From Pseudoruegeria aquimaris (GTDB lineage Bacteria > Pseudomonadota > Alphaproteobacteria > Rhodobacterales > Rhodobacteraceae), in assembly GCF_900172235.1 (NCBI RefSeq), contig NZ_FWFQ01000021.1, positions 1-63,881 on the forward strand: a stretch of 63,881 nt of DNA. The letters run 5' to 3'. Below are positions 36,155 through 44,803 of this stretch, piece by piece. Both the position numbers and the translations under genes were made by a program. Position 1 is the stretch's first letter; every line of letters starts with the position of its first letter. The notes under the pieces are model-generated. The model saw nothing but the letters and a program-made list of their open reading frames with translations. It ran no database searches and was not told the DNA's origin.

Positions 36155-36511
36155 TTAGCTGCCGCGATAGGTGCTCATGCCGAAGGGCGACAGCAGCAGC
36201 GGCACGTGGTAGTGCGCCTGCGGATCGCTCATGCCGAAGCGGATCGGCACCTCGTCCAGGAACAGGATCTCGCCCTCCGCCTGGCCCGTGGCGCGCAGGT
36301 AGTCCCCGGCGAAGAACACCAGCTCGTAGGTGCCCGTCTCGAAGGCCTCGGCGGGCAGGATCGGGGCGTCGGTGCGCCCGTCGGCGTTGGTCACGGTTTC
36401 GGCGATCTTGCGATGGCTGTTGCCCGACACCTTGTAGAGCGCGATGCGGATGCCCTCCGCCGGGCAGCCGCGGGCGGTATCCAGAACATGGGTCGTCAGG
36501 TAGCCGGTCAT
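36155..36511 (-). CDS. uraH: 5-hydroxyisourate hydrolase
   Basis: 118 aa, transthyretin-like. N-terminal [14 protein letters not shown] with active-site His, R-rich loop, [12 protein letters not shown] and the diagnostic C-terminal tetrapeptide YRGS. Converts 5-hydroxyisourate, the product of PuuD, to OHCU. GAGGAG precedes the ATG at 36511. Divergent from puuE-uraD with 145 bp between; an earlier in-frame start at 36643 is rejected because it lies upstream of the ribosome-binding site. Confidence 0.96.
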   Translation of the reverse strand: MTGYLTTHVLDTARGCPAEGIRIALYKVSGNSHRKIAETVTNADGRTDAPILPAEAFETGTYELVFFAGDYLRATGQAEGEILFLDEVPIRFGMSDPQAHYHVPLLLSPFGMSTYRGS

Positions 36512-36656
36512 CTCATTCTCCTCAGGTCTGCCTGTTTTTAGGGCGGGAAATCGGCCTTGCGCGAGCGTTTCGGGGCAGAAGGCTCTTTTTGGCATTTTTT
36601 GAAAACGTGACAGGATCTTCTGGTTTATTTTGTGGCAAAACAAGAGGGCAAGACAG

Positions 36657-38069
36657 GTGCAACGTTACCCCCGTGACATGAGAGGCCATGGCCCGACGCC
36701 GCCGCAGGCCAAGTGGCCCGACGGCGCGAAGATCGCCGTCCAGATCGTGCTGAACTACGAGGAAGGCGGCGAGAACAACCTCCTGCACGGAGATGCCGCC
36801 TCGGAAGCCTTCCTGTCCGAGATCACCGGGGCCCAGCCCTGGCCCGGGCAACGGCATTTCAACATGGAGTCGATCTACGAATACGGCGCCCGCGCCGGCT
36901 TCTGGCGGCTGCACCGGATGCTGCGCGATCTGCCGATCACGGTCTACGGCGTGGCCACGGCGTTGGCGCGTTCGCCCGAGCAGGTCGCCGCGATGAAGGC
37001 CGCCGGCTGGGAGATCGCGAGCCACGGGCTGAAGTGGATCGAACACAAGGACATGCCCCCCGAGGAGGAGCGCGCCCAGATCCGGGAGGCGATCCGCCTG
37101 CATACCGAGGTCACCGGGTGCCCGCCGCGCGGCTGGTATACGGGGCGCTGTTCGATGAATACGGTGGATCTGGCCGCCGAAGAAGGCGATCTGGCCTATA
37201 TCGCCGACAGCTACGCCGACGATCTGCCCTATTGGGTTAAGGCCGGCGGCAAGGATCAGCTGATCGTGCCCTATACGCTGGATTGCAACGACATGCGCTT
37301 CGCCATCCAGGCGGGCTTCACGGCGGGCGATCAGTTCGAAACCTACCTGAAGGACAGTTTCGACGTGCTCTATGCCGAAGGGCAGGCGGGCGCGCCGAAG
37401 ATGCTTTCGATCGGGCTGCACTGCCGCCTCGCCGGCCGCCCGGGCCGTGCCGCCGCCTTGAAGCGCGCGCTGAATTACATGGCCGGGCACGAGGGCGTCT
37501 GGTTCGCCACGCGGGAGCAGATCGCCGATCACTGGGCCGCGACCCATCCGCCGGTATCGGCGCCGCGCCCTTCGGAGATGGACAAGGCCGCCTTCGTGGA
37601 AGCCTTCGGCGGAATCTTCGAGCACAGCCCCTGGATCGCCGAAGCCGCCCACGATCTGGAACTCGGCCCCGCGCATGACAGCGCGCTGGGCGTGCACTCG
37701 GCGCTGGCGCGGGTGTTCCGCTCCGCCACCGAGGCGCAGCGCCTCGGCGTGCTCACCGCGCACCCGGATCTTGCCGGCAAGCTCGCGCAGGCGAAGCGGC
37801 TGACGGCGGAAAGCTCGTCGGAGCAGGCCAGTGCCGGGCTCGACGCGCTCACCGACGCGGAACGCGCGCGCTTCACCGAGCTCAACGAGGCTTACACGGC
37901 GAAATTCGGCTTTCCCTTCATCATCGCCGTGCGCGATCACGACAAGGCCGGCATCCTCGCCGCCTTCGAGCGCCGGATCGGCAACGACCGCGACACGGAG
38001 TTCGCCGAGGCCTGCCGGCAGGTGGAGCGCATCGCCGAATTGCGGCTGCTGGAGAAACTGGGCGGATGA
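36657..38069 (+). CDS. Fused allantoinase PuuE and OHCU decarboxylase UraD
   Basis: 470 aa. Residues ~1-310 are a polysaccharide-deacetylase-like allantoinase ([38 protein letters not shown], and [11 protein letters not shown]), which opens allantoin to allantoate. Residues ~310-470 are UraD ([51 protein letters not shown]), which makes S-allantoin from OHCU. GTG at 36657 follows AGAGGG and gives the family N-terminus VQRYPRDM. It overlaps allA by 4 bp. Confidence 0.95.
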   Translation: MQRYPRDMRGHGPTPPQAKWPDGAKIAVQIVLNYEEGGENNLLHGDAASEAFLSEITGAQPWPGQRHFNMESIYEYGARAGFWRLHRMLRDLPITVYGVATALARSPEQVAAMKAAGWEIASHGLKWIEHKDMPPEEERAQIREAIRLHTEVTGCPPRGWYTGRCSMNTVDLAAEEGDLAYIADSYADDLPYWVKAGGKDQLIVPYTLDCNDMRFAIQAGFTAGDQFETYLKDSFDVLYAEGQAGAPKMLSIGLHCRLAGRPGRAAALKRALNYMAGHEGVWFATREQIADHWAATHPPVSAPRPSEMDKAAFVEAFGGIFEHSPWIAEAAHDLELGPAHDSALGVHSALARVFRSATEAQRLGVLTAHPDLAGKLAQAKRLTAESSSEQASAGLDALTDAERARFTELNEAYTAKFGFPFIIAVRDHDKAGILAAFERRIGNDRDTEFAEACRQVERIAELRLLEKLGG

Positions 38070-38569
38070 GCCGGCTGATCGCCCTGGAGCCGCTCACCGC
38101 GGAGGCCTTCGCCCCCTTCGGCGACGTGCTCGACATCTCCGGCGATCCCGACAAGATCATCAACCAGGGCCTCTGCGGGCGCTACCACGATCGCGCCCGG
38201 CTCGATTTCGCCGACGGGCGGGCCGGCATCAGCCTGTTCAACGCGCAGGCCCGCAGCCTGCCGCTTCGGCTTGAGATGGTGGAGCGCCACCCCGAGGGCA
38301 GCCAGGCTTTCCTGCCGATGCAGCGCGCGCCCTTCCTCGTGGTCGTCGCGCCGGACGAAGCGGGCCAGCCGGGCCGCCCGCGTGCGTTTCTCACGCGGGA
38401 AGGGCAGGGCGTGAACTACCACCGCGGCACCTGGCACGGCGTGCTCACCCCCCTTTCCGAACCCGGGCTCTTCGCCGTCGTCGACAGGATCGGCAGCGGC
38501 GCCAACCTCGAAGAGCACTGGTTCGACACCCCGTTCACCATCACCGGTGAAACCGGACCCGCCAGCTGA
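38066..38569 (+). CDS. allA: Ureidoglycolate lyase
   Basis: 167 aa. The family's LTAEAFAPFGDVLD start, INQGLCGRYHDRA, FLPMQRAPFLVVVAP and the NYHRGTWHGVLTPL cupin motif. Splits ureidoglycolate into glyoxylate and urea. Overlaps puuE-uraD by 4 bp, so it is translated with it. Confidence 0.95.
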   Translation: MSRLIALEPLTAEAFAPFGDVLDISGDPDKIINQGLCGRYHDRARLDFADGRAGISLFNAQARSLPLRLEMVERHPEGSQAFLPMQRAPFLVVVAPDEAGQPGRPRAFLTREGQGVNYHRGTWHGVLTPLSEPGLFAVVDRIGSGANLEEHWFDTPFTITGETGPAS

Positions 38570-38610
38570 ATAAGGCGGGCCGACCGACCAACAGGACAGA
38601 GGGAAACAGA

Positions 38611-40029
38611 ATGACAGACACCACCATCGGGACGCTGGAGGAACTCCGCGATCCCAACTACACTCCGCCGCTGGCCAAGGCCGTTCCGCTGGGCATCCAG
38701 CACGTGCTGGCGATGTTCGTCTCCAACGTGACCCCCGCGATCATCATCTGCGGTGCGGCGGGTTTCGGCTTCGGCTCCAACAGCCCCGACTTCCCGCAGA
38801 TGATCTACATGATCCAGATGTCGATGTTCTTCGCCGGCGTCGCCACGCTGCTGCAGACCATCGGCCTTGGCCCCGTGGGCGCGCGGCTGCCCATCGTGCA
38901 GGGCACCTCTTTCGCCTTCATCCCGATCATGATCCCGCTGGTGGCGGGCAAGGGCGTGGACGCCATGGCCGTCGTCATGGGCGGCGTGCTGGTGGGCGGG
39001 CTCTTCCACGCCTGCCTCGGCCTCTTCATCGGCAAGATCCGCTTCGCCCTGCCGCCGCTGGTGACGGGCCTCGTGGTGACGATGATCGGCCTCGCGCTCG
39101 TGAAAGTGGGCATCCAGTATGCCGCCGGCGGCGTGCCGGCCATCGGCACCGAGGAATACGGCTCGGCCCTGAACTGGCTCATGGCCGGGGTGGTGATCTT
39201 CGTCACGCTGGGGCTGAAGTTCTTCACCCGGGGGATGCTTTCGGTCTCGGCCGTGCTGCTGGGCCTCGTGGCGGGCTACGTGGTGGCCTTCCTGCTGGGC
39301 GAGGTGAACCTCGGCAACGTGGGCCGCGCGGCGAGCTTCGCCCTGCCCAACCCGCTGCACTTCGGGCTGGAATTCAGCGTCGCCGCCATCATCGGCTTCT
39401 GCCTGATGGCCTTCGTCTCCGCCGTGGAGACCGTGGGCGACGTGTCCGGAATCACCAAGGGCGGCGCGGGCCGCGAGGCGACCGACAAGGAGATCCAGGG
39501 CGCGACCTACGCCGATGGCCTCGGCTCCGCCGTGGCGGGGCTTTTCGGGGCGCTGCCCAACACCTCCTTCAGCCAGAACGTGGGCCTGATCGCCATGACC
39601 GGCGTGATGAGCCGCCACGTGGTGACGATCGGCGCGCTGTTCCTGATCCTCTGCGGCCTCGTGCCAAAGATCGGCGCGGTGATCTCCTCGGTGCCGATCG
39701 AGGTGCTGGGCGGCGGCGTGATCGTGATGTTCGGCATGGTCGTGGCCGCCGGCATCTCGATGCTGTCGGACGTGAACTGGAACCGCCGCAACATGGTGAT
39801 CTTCGCCATCGCGATCTCGCTCGGGCTCGGGCTGCAACTGGAACCGGGCGCGCTGCAATACCTGCCGGGCACGCTGAAGATCCTCGCCACCTCCGGAATC
39901 CTGCCGGCGGCGCTGATCGCCATCGTGCTGAACCTCGTGCTGCCGCAGGAACTCTCCGGAGAGGCGACCGAGGAAGTCTCGGGCGGGCTGTCCGGCCATG
40001 GCGCGGGCTCGCTGGGCGGCGGCAAGTAA
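38611..40029 (+). CDS. NCS2-family urate/xanthine permease
   Basis: 472 aa with ~12-14 TMs. The nucleobase-transporter signature QNVGLIAMTG, and QHVLAMFVSNVTPAIIICGA at TM1, place it with purine (urate/xanthine) permeases rather than uracil. Forms the end of the puuE-uraD-allA operon; it imports the substrate of PuuD. Followed by a clear terminator and the second hairpin repeat. Confidence 0.94.
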   Translation: MTDTTIGTLEELRDPNYTPPLAKAVPLGIQHVLAMFVSNVTPAIIICGAAGFGFGSNSPDFPQMIYMIQMSMFFAGVATLLQTIGLGPVGARLPIVQGTSFAFIPIMIPLVAGKGVDAMAVVMGGVLVGGLFHACLGLFIGKIRFALPPLVTGLVVTMIGLALVKVGIQYAAGGVPAIGTEEYGSALNWLMAGVVIFVTLGLKFFTRGMLSVSAVLLGLVAGYVVAFLLGEVNLGNVGRAASFALPNPLHFGLEFSVAAIIGFCLMAFVSAVETVGDVSGITKGGAGREATDKEIQGATYADGLGSAVAGLFGALPNTSFSQNVGLIAMTGVMSRHVVTIGALFLILCGLVPKIGAVISSVPIEVLGGGVIVMFGMVVAAGISMLSDVNWNRRNMVIFAIAISLGLGLQLEPGALQYLPGTLKILATSGILPAALIAIVLNLVLPQELSGEATEEVSGGLSGHGAGSLGGGK

Positions 40030-40047
40030 GCGGCCGGAAAAGATTGA

Positions 40048-40081
40048 AAGGCGCGTGGGGGCAGCCCCGCGCGCTTTTCTT
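40048..40081 (+). terminator. Rho-independent terminator after the urate permease gene
   Basis: AAAGGCGCGTGGGG pairs with CCCCGCGCGCTTTT around a GCAG loop, followed by CTT. Long, GC-rich stem with a T-run, 18 bp after the permease stop. Confidence 0.88.
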
Positions 40082-40093
40082 GCGCTCGACGGT

Positions 40094-40195
40094 AGCGCCG
40101 ACCCGAGGGGGGCGCAAACGCGCCGCCCGTTTTGCCGAAGGCAAACCTTTGGTTTGAAGGGGCGGGTCGGCGCGGCCCAACAGTGCCTGACGGGC
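40094..40195. repeat. Hairpin-forming dispersed repeat, copy 2
   Basis: Second copy of the block at 36061: AGCGCCGACCCG... with a perfect 11-bp arm pair (40095-40105 and 40163-40173), the shared GGCGCGGCCCAACAGTGCCTG, and a terminal hairpin with two mismatches. It has an extra internal piece with AAACC-TTT-GGTTT that copy 1 lacks. Together with the terminator it fills the 304-bp space before the next LysR gene; the remaining ~130 bp (promoter side) holds no gene I can see. Confidence 0.8.
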
Positions 40196-40333
40196 AATTG
40201 GTTCACGTTTCCGATCCTGCCGATCAATCAGCTCGGTGCGTTTTCGCACTCTGAACTGTTGGCAATCCAATGTCACTTTCCGCAGTGCATTGAAAAAGCT
40301 ACCCTCCGCCCAACACCTGCCCGGAGCGCCGCC

Positions 40334-41233
40334 ATGCCCTATATCGAAAGCCTGCGTGTCTTTACCCGCGTCGTGGAACTCGGCAGCATCACCGCCGGTG
40401 GGCGCGACCTTCGGCTGACCCCGGCGGTGGCGTCAAAGCGCATCAAGGAGTTGGAGAAGAAGCTCGGCGTGCGCCTGTTCAACCGCACCACCCGCTCGAT
40501 CAGCCCCACCGAGGTGGGCCAGCGCTTCTACGAGGAGGCGCGCAAGGTGCTGGAGGCGGTGGACATGGCCGAGACGGTCGTGGCGCAGTATTCCGACACA
40601 CCCCGCGGGGTGATCCGCGTGACGGCGCCACTGGGCATCGGGCGGCGGGTGATCGCGCCGCTGATCCCGGAATTCGTGGACGAAAACCCCGAGGTGCAGA
40701 TCCGGATGCGGATGTCGGACCGCAAGGTGGACCTGCTGGCCGAAGGGCTGGACGTGGCCTTCTTCGTGGGCACGCCACCGGATTCCAGCCTGAAGATGCG
40801 CAAGATCGCCGACGTGGAGCGCGTGCTCTGTGCTGCGCCGTCCTACCTTGAGGCAGCGGGCACCCCGCAGCGCCCCGAGGATCTGCTCGCCGGGCACAAC
40901 TGCCTGCTTTTGCGCTTTCCGCGCTCGCCGGAATATTTCTGGATGCTGCAGACGGCACAGGGGCCGCGGAAGCTGGAGGTCTCGGGCCGCTACGATGCCG
41001 ATGACAGCGACGTGCTCACCGATTGGGCGCTCGCCGGGCGCGGGATCGTCAACAAGCCGCGCTTCGACGTGGCCGAACACCTCGCCTCGGGGCGGCTGGT
41101 GGAGGTGCTGCCCGAGCATCGCCCGGTGCCCTCGATCTTCGGCTGCCTCTACCCGCACAAGAAACTGCTGGACCCGAAGGTCCGGCGGCTGGTGGATTTC
41201 GTGGTGGCGCGGCGCGGAAAGCTGCTCGGCTAG
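40334..41233 (+). CDS. LysR-family transcriptional regulator (second of paralogous pair)
   Basis: 299 aa. HTH segment MPYIESLRVFTRVVELGSITAGGRDLRLTPAVASKRIKELEKKLGVRLFNRTTRSISPTE, effector domain with MRKIADVERVLCAAPSYLE and DVLTDWALAGRGIVNKP. ATG at 40334. Closest visible relative is the LysR at 35111. Its stop codon overlaps the stop of the convergent bicupin gene (shared CTAG). Confidence 0.92.
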   Translation: MPYIESLRVFTRVVELGSITAGGRDLRLTPAVASKRIKELEKKLGVRLFNRTTRSISPTEVGQRFYEEARKVLEAVDMAETVVAQYSDTPRGVIRVTAPLGIGRRVIAPLIPEFVDENPEVQIRMRMSDRKVDLLAEGLDVAFFVGTPPDSSLKMRKIADVERVLCAAPSYLEAAGTPQRPEDLLAGHNCLLLRFPRSPEYFWMLQTAQGPRKLEVSGRYDADDSDVLTDWALAGRGIVNKPRFDVAEHLASGRLVEVLPEHRPVPSIFGCLYPHKKLLDPKVRRLVDFVVARRGKLLG

Positions 41234-42066
41234 CGGCGGGGGGCGAGCCTCAGCGGCATCTGGCGGTTCACGTCCTTGTAGAGCAGGTAGCGGAACTTGC
41301 CCGGCCCGCCCGCGTAGCAGGCCTGCGGGCAGAAGGCGCGCAGCCACATGAAATCGCCCGCTTCCACCTCCACCCAATCGCCGTTGAGCCGATACGCGGC
41401 CTTGCCTTCCAGCACGTAGAGCCCGTGTTCCATCACGTGGGTTTCCAGGAAGGGGATGACGCCGCCGGGCTCGAAGGTGACGATCGTCACATGCATGTCG
41501 TGGCGCAGATCGGCCGGATCCACGAAACGGGTGGTGGCCCATCTGCCCTCGGTGCCCGGCATCGGGGTGGGGGCGATCTCCTGCTCGTTCAGGATCAGCG
41601 GATCCGGTGCCGAAAGCCCCTCCACCGGCTCGTAGGCCTTGCGGATCCAGTGGAACCGCAGCGGCGCATCGCCCGTGTTCCTGAGCCTCCAGTCGCAGGC
41701 GGGCGGCAGGTAGGCGTAGCCGCCGGGCACCATCCGGTGCGCCGTGCCCTCGACGGTGAGCGTGGCCTCGCCTTCCACCACGAAGAGCACCGCTTCGGCC
41801 TCCGGGTCGCTTTCGGGGCGATCCGAGCCGCCGCCGGGGGCGACCTCCATGATGTATTGCGAGAAGGTTTCGGCAAAGCCCGTCATCGGGCGCGCCAGCA
41901 CCCAGAGCCGCGTGGCCTCCCAGTGGGGCAGGTAGCTTGTCACGATGTCGCGCATGGTGCCGCGCGGGATCACCGCGTAGGCCTCGGTGAAGATGGCGCG
42001 ATCGGTCAGAAGTTGATCCTGTCCGGGGTGGCCGCCCGTGGGGGCGTAGTAAGACGGGGCGGACAT
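41230..42066 (-). CDS. allE: (S)-ureidoglycine aminohydrolase (bicupin, AllE-like)
   Basis: 278 aa with two cupin halves. N-terminal YAPTGGHPGQDQLLTDRAIFTEAYAVIPRGTMRDIVTS is the family mark, and the C-terminal cupin has PGGVIPFLETHVMEHGLYVLEGKAAYRLNGDW with Mn-ligand-like H, H and E. Converts S-ureidoglycine to ureidoglycolate. Start at 42066 with AAGGAG site. It should work with AllA here, though the allantoate amidohydrolase is not in the window. Confidence 0.93.
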   Translation of the reverse strand: MSAPSYYAPTGGHPGQDQLLTDRAIFTEAYAVIPRGTMRDIVTSYLPHWEATRLWVLARPMTGFAETFSQYIMEVAPGGGSDRPESDPEAEAVLFVVEGEATLTVEGTAHRMVPGGYAYLPPACDWRLRNTGDAPLRFHWIRKAYEPVEGLSAPDPLILNEQEIAPTPMPGTEGRWATTRFVDPADLRHDMHVTIVTFEPGGVIPFLETHVMEHGLYVLEGKAAYRLNGDWVEVEAGDFMWLRAFCPQACYAGGPGKFRYLLYKDVNRQMPLRLAPRR

Positions 42067-42199
42067 CGGGGCTCCTTGCTGAGGGCGTTCGGGCTCTTCG
42101 GATAATGGGCCGGGACGGGCGGGGGCTGCCAGCGGCTTTCCGGCGAAGGGTGCTTTCGGCGGCGTTTGAAAATCGCCACCTGCATCCCGTCGCCGGCCG

Positions 42200-43150
42200 C
42201 TATTCCTGCAGTTGCGCCCACATCTCCCTGTCGCGCGCCGCGGTCCAGATCCGGGGGGTGTCGATCCCGCGGGCCTCGTCGTAGGCGCGGGCGACGTTGA
42301 AGGGAAGGCAGTGTTCGTAGATGGCGTAATCGGCGAATTTCGGATCACATTCCGCGCGCACGGCGGCGAAGGCCTCCTTCAGGCTGCCGCCGCGGGCCGC
42401 TACGCGGGCGGCCGGCCCGTAGGTGGACCGGATGAAATCCTCGGTGGAGGCCAGCGCCCGGGCGACCATCTCTTCACCGATCAGCGCATCGCCCCGCCCC
42501 GGGGCGATGGCCTTCGGGGCGTAGGCGGCGATGGCCTGCAGCGTTGCCGGCCAGTCGCCGAAATGCCCGTCCCCGCAGTAGCAGGCGGAGCGGTATTCCA
42601 CGATGTCGCCGGTGAACATCACCTCGGAATCCGGCACCCAGACCACGGCATCCCCGGCGGTATGGGCGCGGCCCGGAGTGAAGATCTCGATCCGGCGCTT
42701 TCCGAGGTAGACGCTCATGCGGCCGGAGAAGGTCATCGTGGGGCGGGTAAGGCCGGGGATCTCCTCGTGGCCCCGGAACAGGCGCGGGAAACGCTCGAAC
42801 TCGCTCTGCCAATCCTCCAGCCCGCGCTCTTCCACCATGGCGGCGGCCTTGTCCGACATGATGATCTCGCGCGCGCCGTAGGCGGAGGCGCCCAGCACGC
42901 GCACCGCGTGGTAATGGGTCAGCACGAGGTGGGTGATCGGCTTGTCGGTGACGGAGCGCACGCAGTCGATGACCTTTCGCGCCAGCCGCGGGGTGGCCTG
43001 GGCCTCGACGATCATCACGCTGTCATCGCCGACGATCACGCCGGTGTTCGGATCCCCTTCGGCGGTGAAGGCGTAGAGGCCCGGCCCGATCTCGGTGAAG
43101 CTGACGGTTTTCTCCGCCATGTCGGCGGCGGAGGCGAAGGCCTTGGTCAT
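42200..43150 (-). CDS. MBL-fold metallo-hydrolase with non-canonical HxHxDH motif
   Basis: 316 aa. The fold is clear (TEIGPGLYAFTAEGDPNTGVIVGDDSVMIVEAQ; TPGRAHTAGDAVVWVPDSEVMFTGDIV), but the canonical metal motif reads H79-Y-H81-A-V-R84, so the Asp and last His of HxHxDH are missing. H163 (in RAHTAGD) and D182 (in TGDIV) remain. It may bind metal with fewer ligands or use another site. It may belong to the ureide genes, but that is not certain. ATG at 43150; divergent from the outer-membrane gene. Confidence 0.88.
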   Translation of the reverse strand: MTKAFASAADMAEKTVSFTEIGPGLYAFTAEGDPNTGVIVGDDSVMIVEAQATPRLARKVIDCVRSVTDKPITHLVLTHYHAVRVLGASAYGAREIIMSDKAAAMVEERGLEDWQSEFERFPRLFRGHEEIPGLTRPTMTFSGRMSVYLGKRRIEIFTPGRAHTAGDAVVWVPDSEVMFTGDIVEYRSACYCGDGHFGDWPATLQAIAAYAPKAIAPGRGDALIGEEMVARALASTEDFIRSTYGPAARVAARGGSLKEAFAAVRAECDPKFADYAIYEHCLPFNVARAYDEARGIDTPRIWTAARDREMWAQLQE

Positions 43151-43350
43151 GGGTCTCTCCGGGTGGTCTGCCGGCGCGCGGCGGGTACTCGGCGGGAGTG
43201 TCCGGGGGTGCCGGGGGAAAGTCAATCGCGGCAAAGGCAGCAAAGCCTGGGCTTTGTTCTTGGTATCGGGGGCGATCCGTGAAAGAATTTACGCAACGGA
43301 AACCTGCATCCGCTGTTCAGCACGAGAGGCAGGCAACAGGAGGTTGCACG

Positions 43351-44172
43351 ATGCGACGCACCAGCAAGACCCTACTAAAGACGCTCCCGGCCCTGCTGGC
43401 CGCGGCCCTCTTCACCCTTGAAGGCAGTGGCGCCACGGCGCAGCCCGCGCCCGGCGCGCTGTCATCCGATGGCTGGCAACACAGCGTGACGCCCTTCCTG
43501 TTTCTGCCGCTGGCCACCACGGGCACCTCCACCATAGATGGCAACGCCACCGATCTGGATCTCGATCTCGGCGACATCTTCGACCTGCTGCAGGGGGCGG
43601 CCTCCATCCGCTACGAGGGCTGGAAAGGGCGCTACGGGATCATCGCGGAAGGCTACTACACCAACCTCGGCCTCGATCAGGCCCTTCCCGGGCCGACGGT
43701 CACTCGGGTCGAGGTGGATGCCCGGCAATCCTTCCTGGCGCTGCAGGGGGCCTACCGGGTGAACGCCGGGGTGAACGCCGCCGGGCGGCCCTTTGCCACC
43801 GATCTCGCCTTCGGGGTGAAATGGAACCGGCTGAAACAGGAAGTCACCGGCACCGGCGGCGGAGGAGGCACCGCCACGATCGGCGGCACGGAGGATTGGT
43901 TCGAGCCGGTCATCACCGCGCGCTACTCGGTGGAAGTGGCCGACGACTGGATCTTCGGCGCGCGGGCCGAACTGAGCGGCTTCGGCGTGAACGGCAACGA
44001 TCTGGCCTATCTCGCGCTGGTGGGCTTCAGCTGGCAGAAGTGGGAAAACACCGCGCTGCGCTTCGGCTACCAGTTCTACGGCATCGATTTCTCGACCGAG
44101 CGCGCCGGCGGCACCTTTGCCTACGACGTGAACCAGCACGGCCCCTACCTCGGCCTGACGTTCAACTTCTGA
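43351..44172 (+). CDS. Outer-membrane beta-barrel protein of unknown function
   Basis: 273 aa. Signal peptide (RRTSKTLLKTLPALLAAALFTLEGSGATA), then alternating hydrophobic strands and a terminal Phe (GLTFNF), typical of outer-membrane barrels. Similar in style to OmpW/porin-like hypothetical proteins. ACAGGAGG precedes the ATG at 43351. The 200 bp upstream, shared with the MBL gene, holds only a tight CAAAGCC-TG-GGCTTTG hairpin at 43241-43256. Confidence 0.82.
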   Translation: MRRTSKTLLKTLPALLAAALFTLEGSGATAQPAPGALSSDGWQHSVTPFLFLPLATTGTSTIDGNATDLDLDLGDIFDLLQGAASIRYEGWKGRYGIIAEGYYTNLGLDQALPGPTVTRVEVDARQSFLALQGAYRVNAGVNAAGRPFATDLAFGVKWNRLKQEVTGTGGGGGTATIGGTEDWFEPVITARYSVEVADDWIFGARAELSGFGVNGNDLAYLALVGFSWQKWENTALRFGYQFYGIDFSTERAGGTFAYDVNQHGPYLGLTFNF

Positions 44173-44184
44173 TCGGCGGCCGCG

Positions 44185-44778
44185 TCAGCGCAGGAAGGCC
44201 AGCACCGCCAGCGCGACGACCGCGAGCATCGAAAGGCTCATGGCGATGTTGATCGCCCGGTGGCTGCCGGGCGAGAGGTTCAACGCGTGCAGGCGGATTC
44301 CGAGATAGAGCCAGAGGAAATGGATCGGGATCCAGATCGCGTTGAAGATCAGCAGCTTCAGCATGGTCTCGGCGGCGAGGCTTTCGGGCAGGAAGGAAAA
44401 GCCCGAGAACAGCGCGGTGTTCACCGCGTAGGCCTTCGGGTTGATGGCCTGAAGGGCGATCCCGTTCCAGATGCCCGGTGCGCTGCGGGCCTCGATGAAG
44501 GCGATGCGGGAGCCGGCGGCGGCGATGCGCAGCGCGAGGTAGAGCAGGTAGGCGGTGGAGGCCGCGAAGAGGATATTGCGCACCACCGGCGCCGCCAGCA
44601 CCACCGCCGCGAGCCCGGAGATCACCGCGAGGGCCACCGCGTTGTTGCCGATCCAGAGCCCGGCGACGTAGCGGCTGCCGGCCCGCGCTCCGAAGGCCGA
44701 GCCGACGCCAGCCGTGGACAGCACGCCCGGCCCCGGCGTGATGATCAGGAAGAAGACGGCTGCGGCGAAGGTCAGCAT
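44185..44778 (-). CDS. LysE-family amino-acid exporter
   Basis: 197 aa, six TMs. N-terminal TPGPGVLSTAGVGSAFGARAGSRYVAGLWIGN is the LysE/RhtB signature. It probably exports an amino acid or a small metabolite. 25 bp after the EamA gene on the same strand. Confidence 0.9.
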   Translation of the reverse strand: MLTFAAAVFFLIITPGPGVLSTAGVGSAFGARAGSRYVAGLWIGNNAVALAVISGLAAVVLAAPVVRNILFAASTAYLLYLALRIAAAGSRIAFIEARSAPGIWNGIALQAINPKAYAVNTALFSGFSFLPESLAAETMLKLLIFNAIWIPIHFLWLYLGIRLHALNLSPGSHRAINIAMSLSMLAVVALAVLAFLR

Positions 44779-44803
44779 GGCGGGCGGGCCTCGTTGGCTT
44801 GGG

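Noticed and set aside
43241-43256. CAAAGCC-TG-GGCTTTG as a terminator
   Set aside because: The loop of 2 nt is too tight and it lies in a divergent promoter region.
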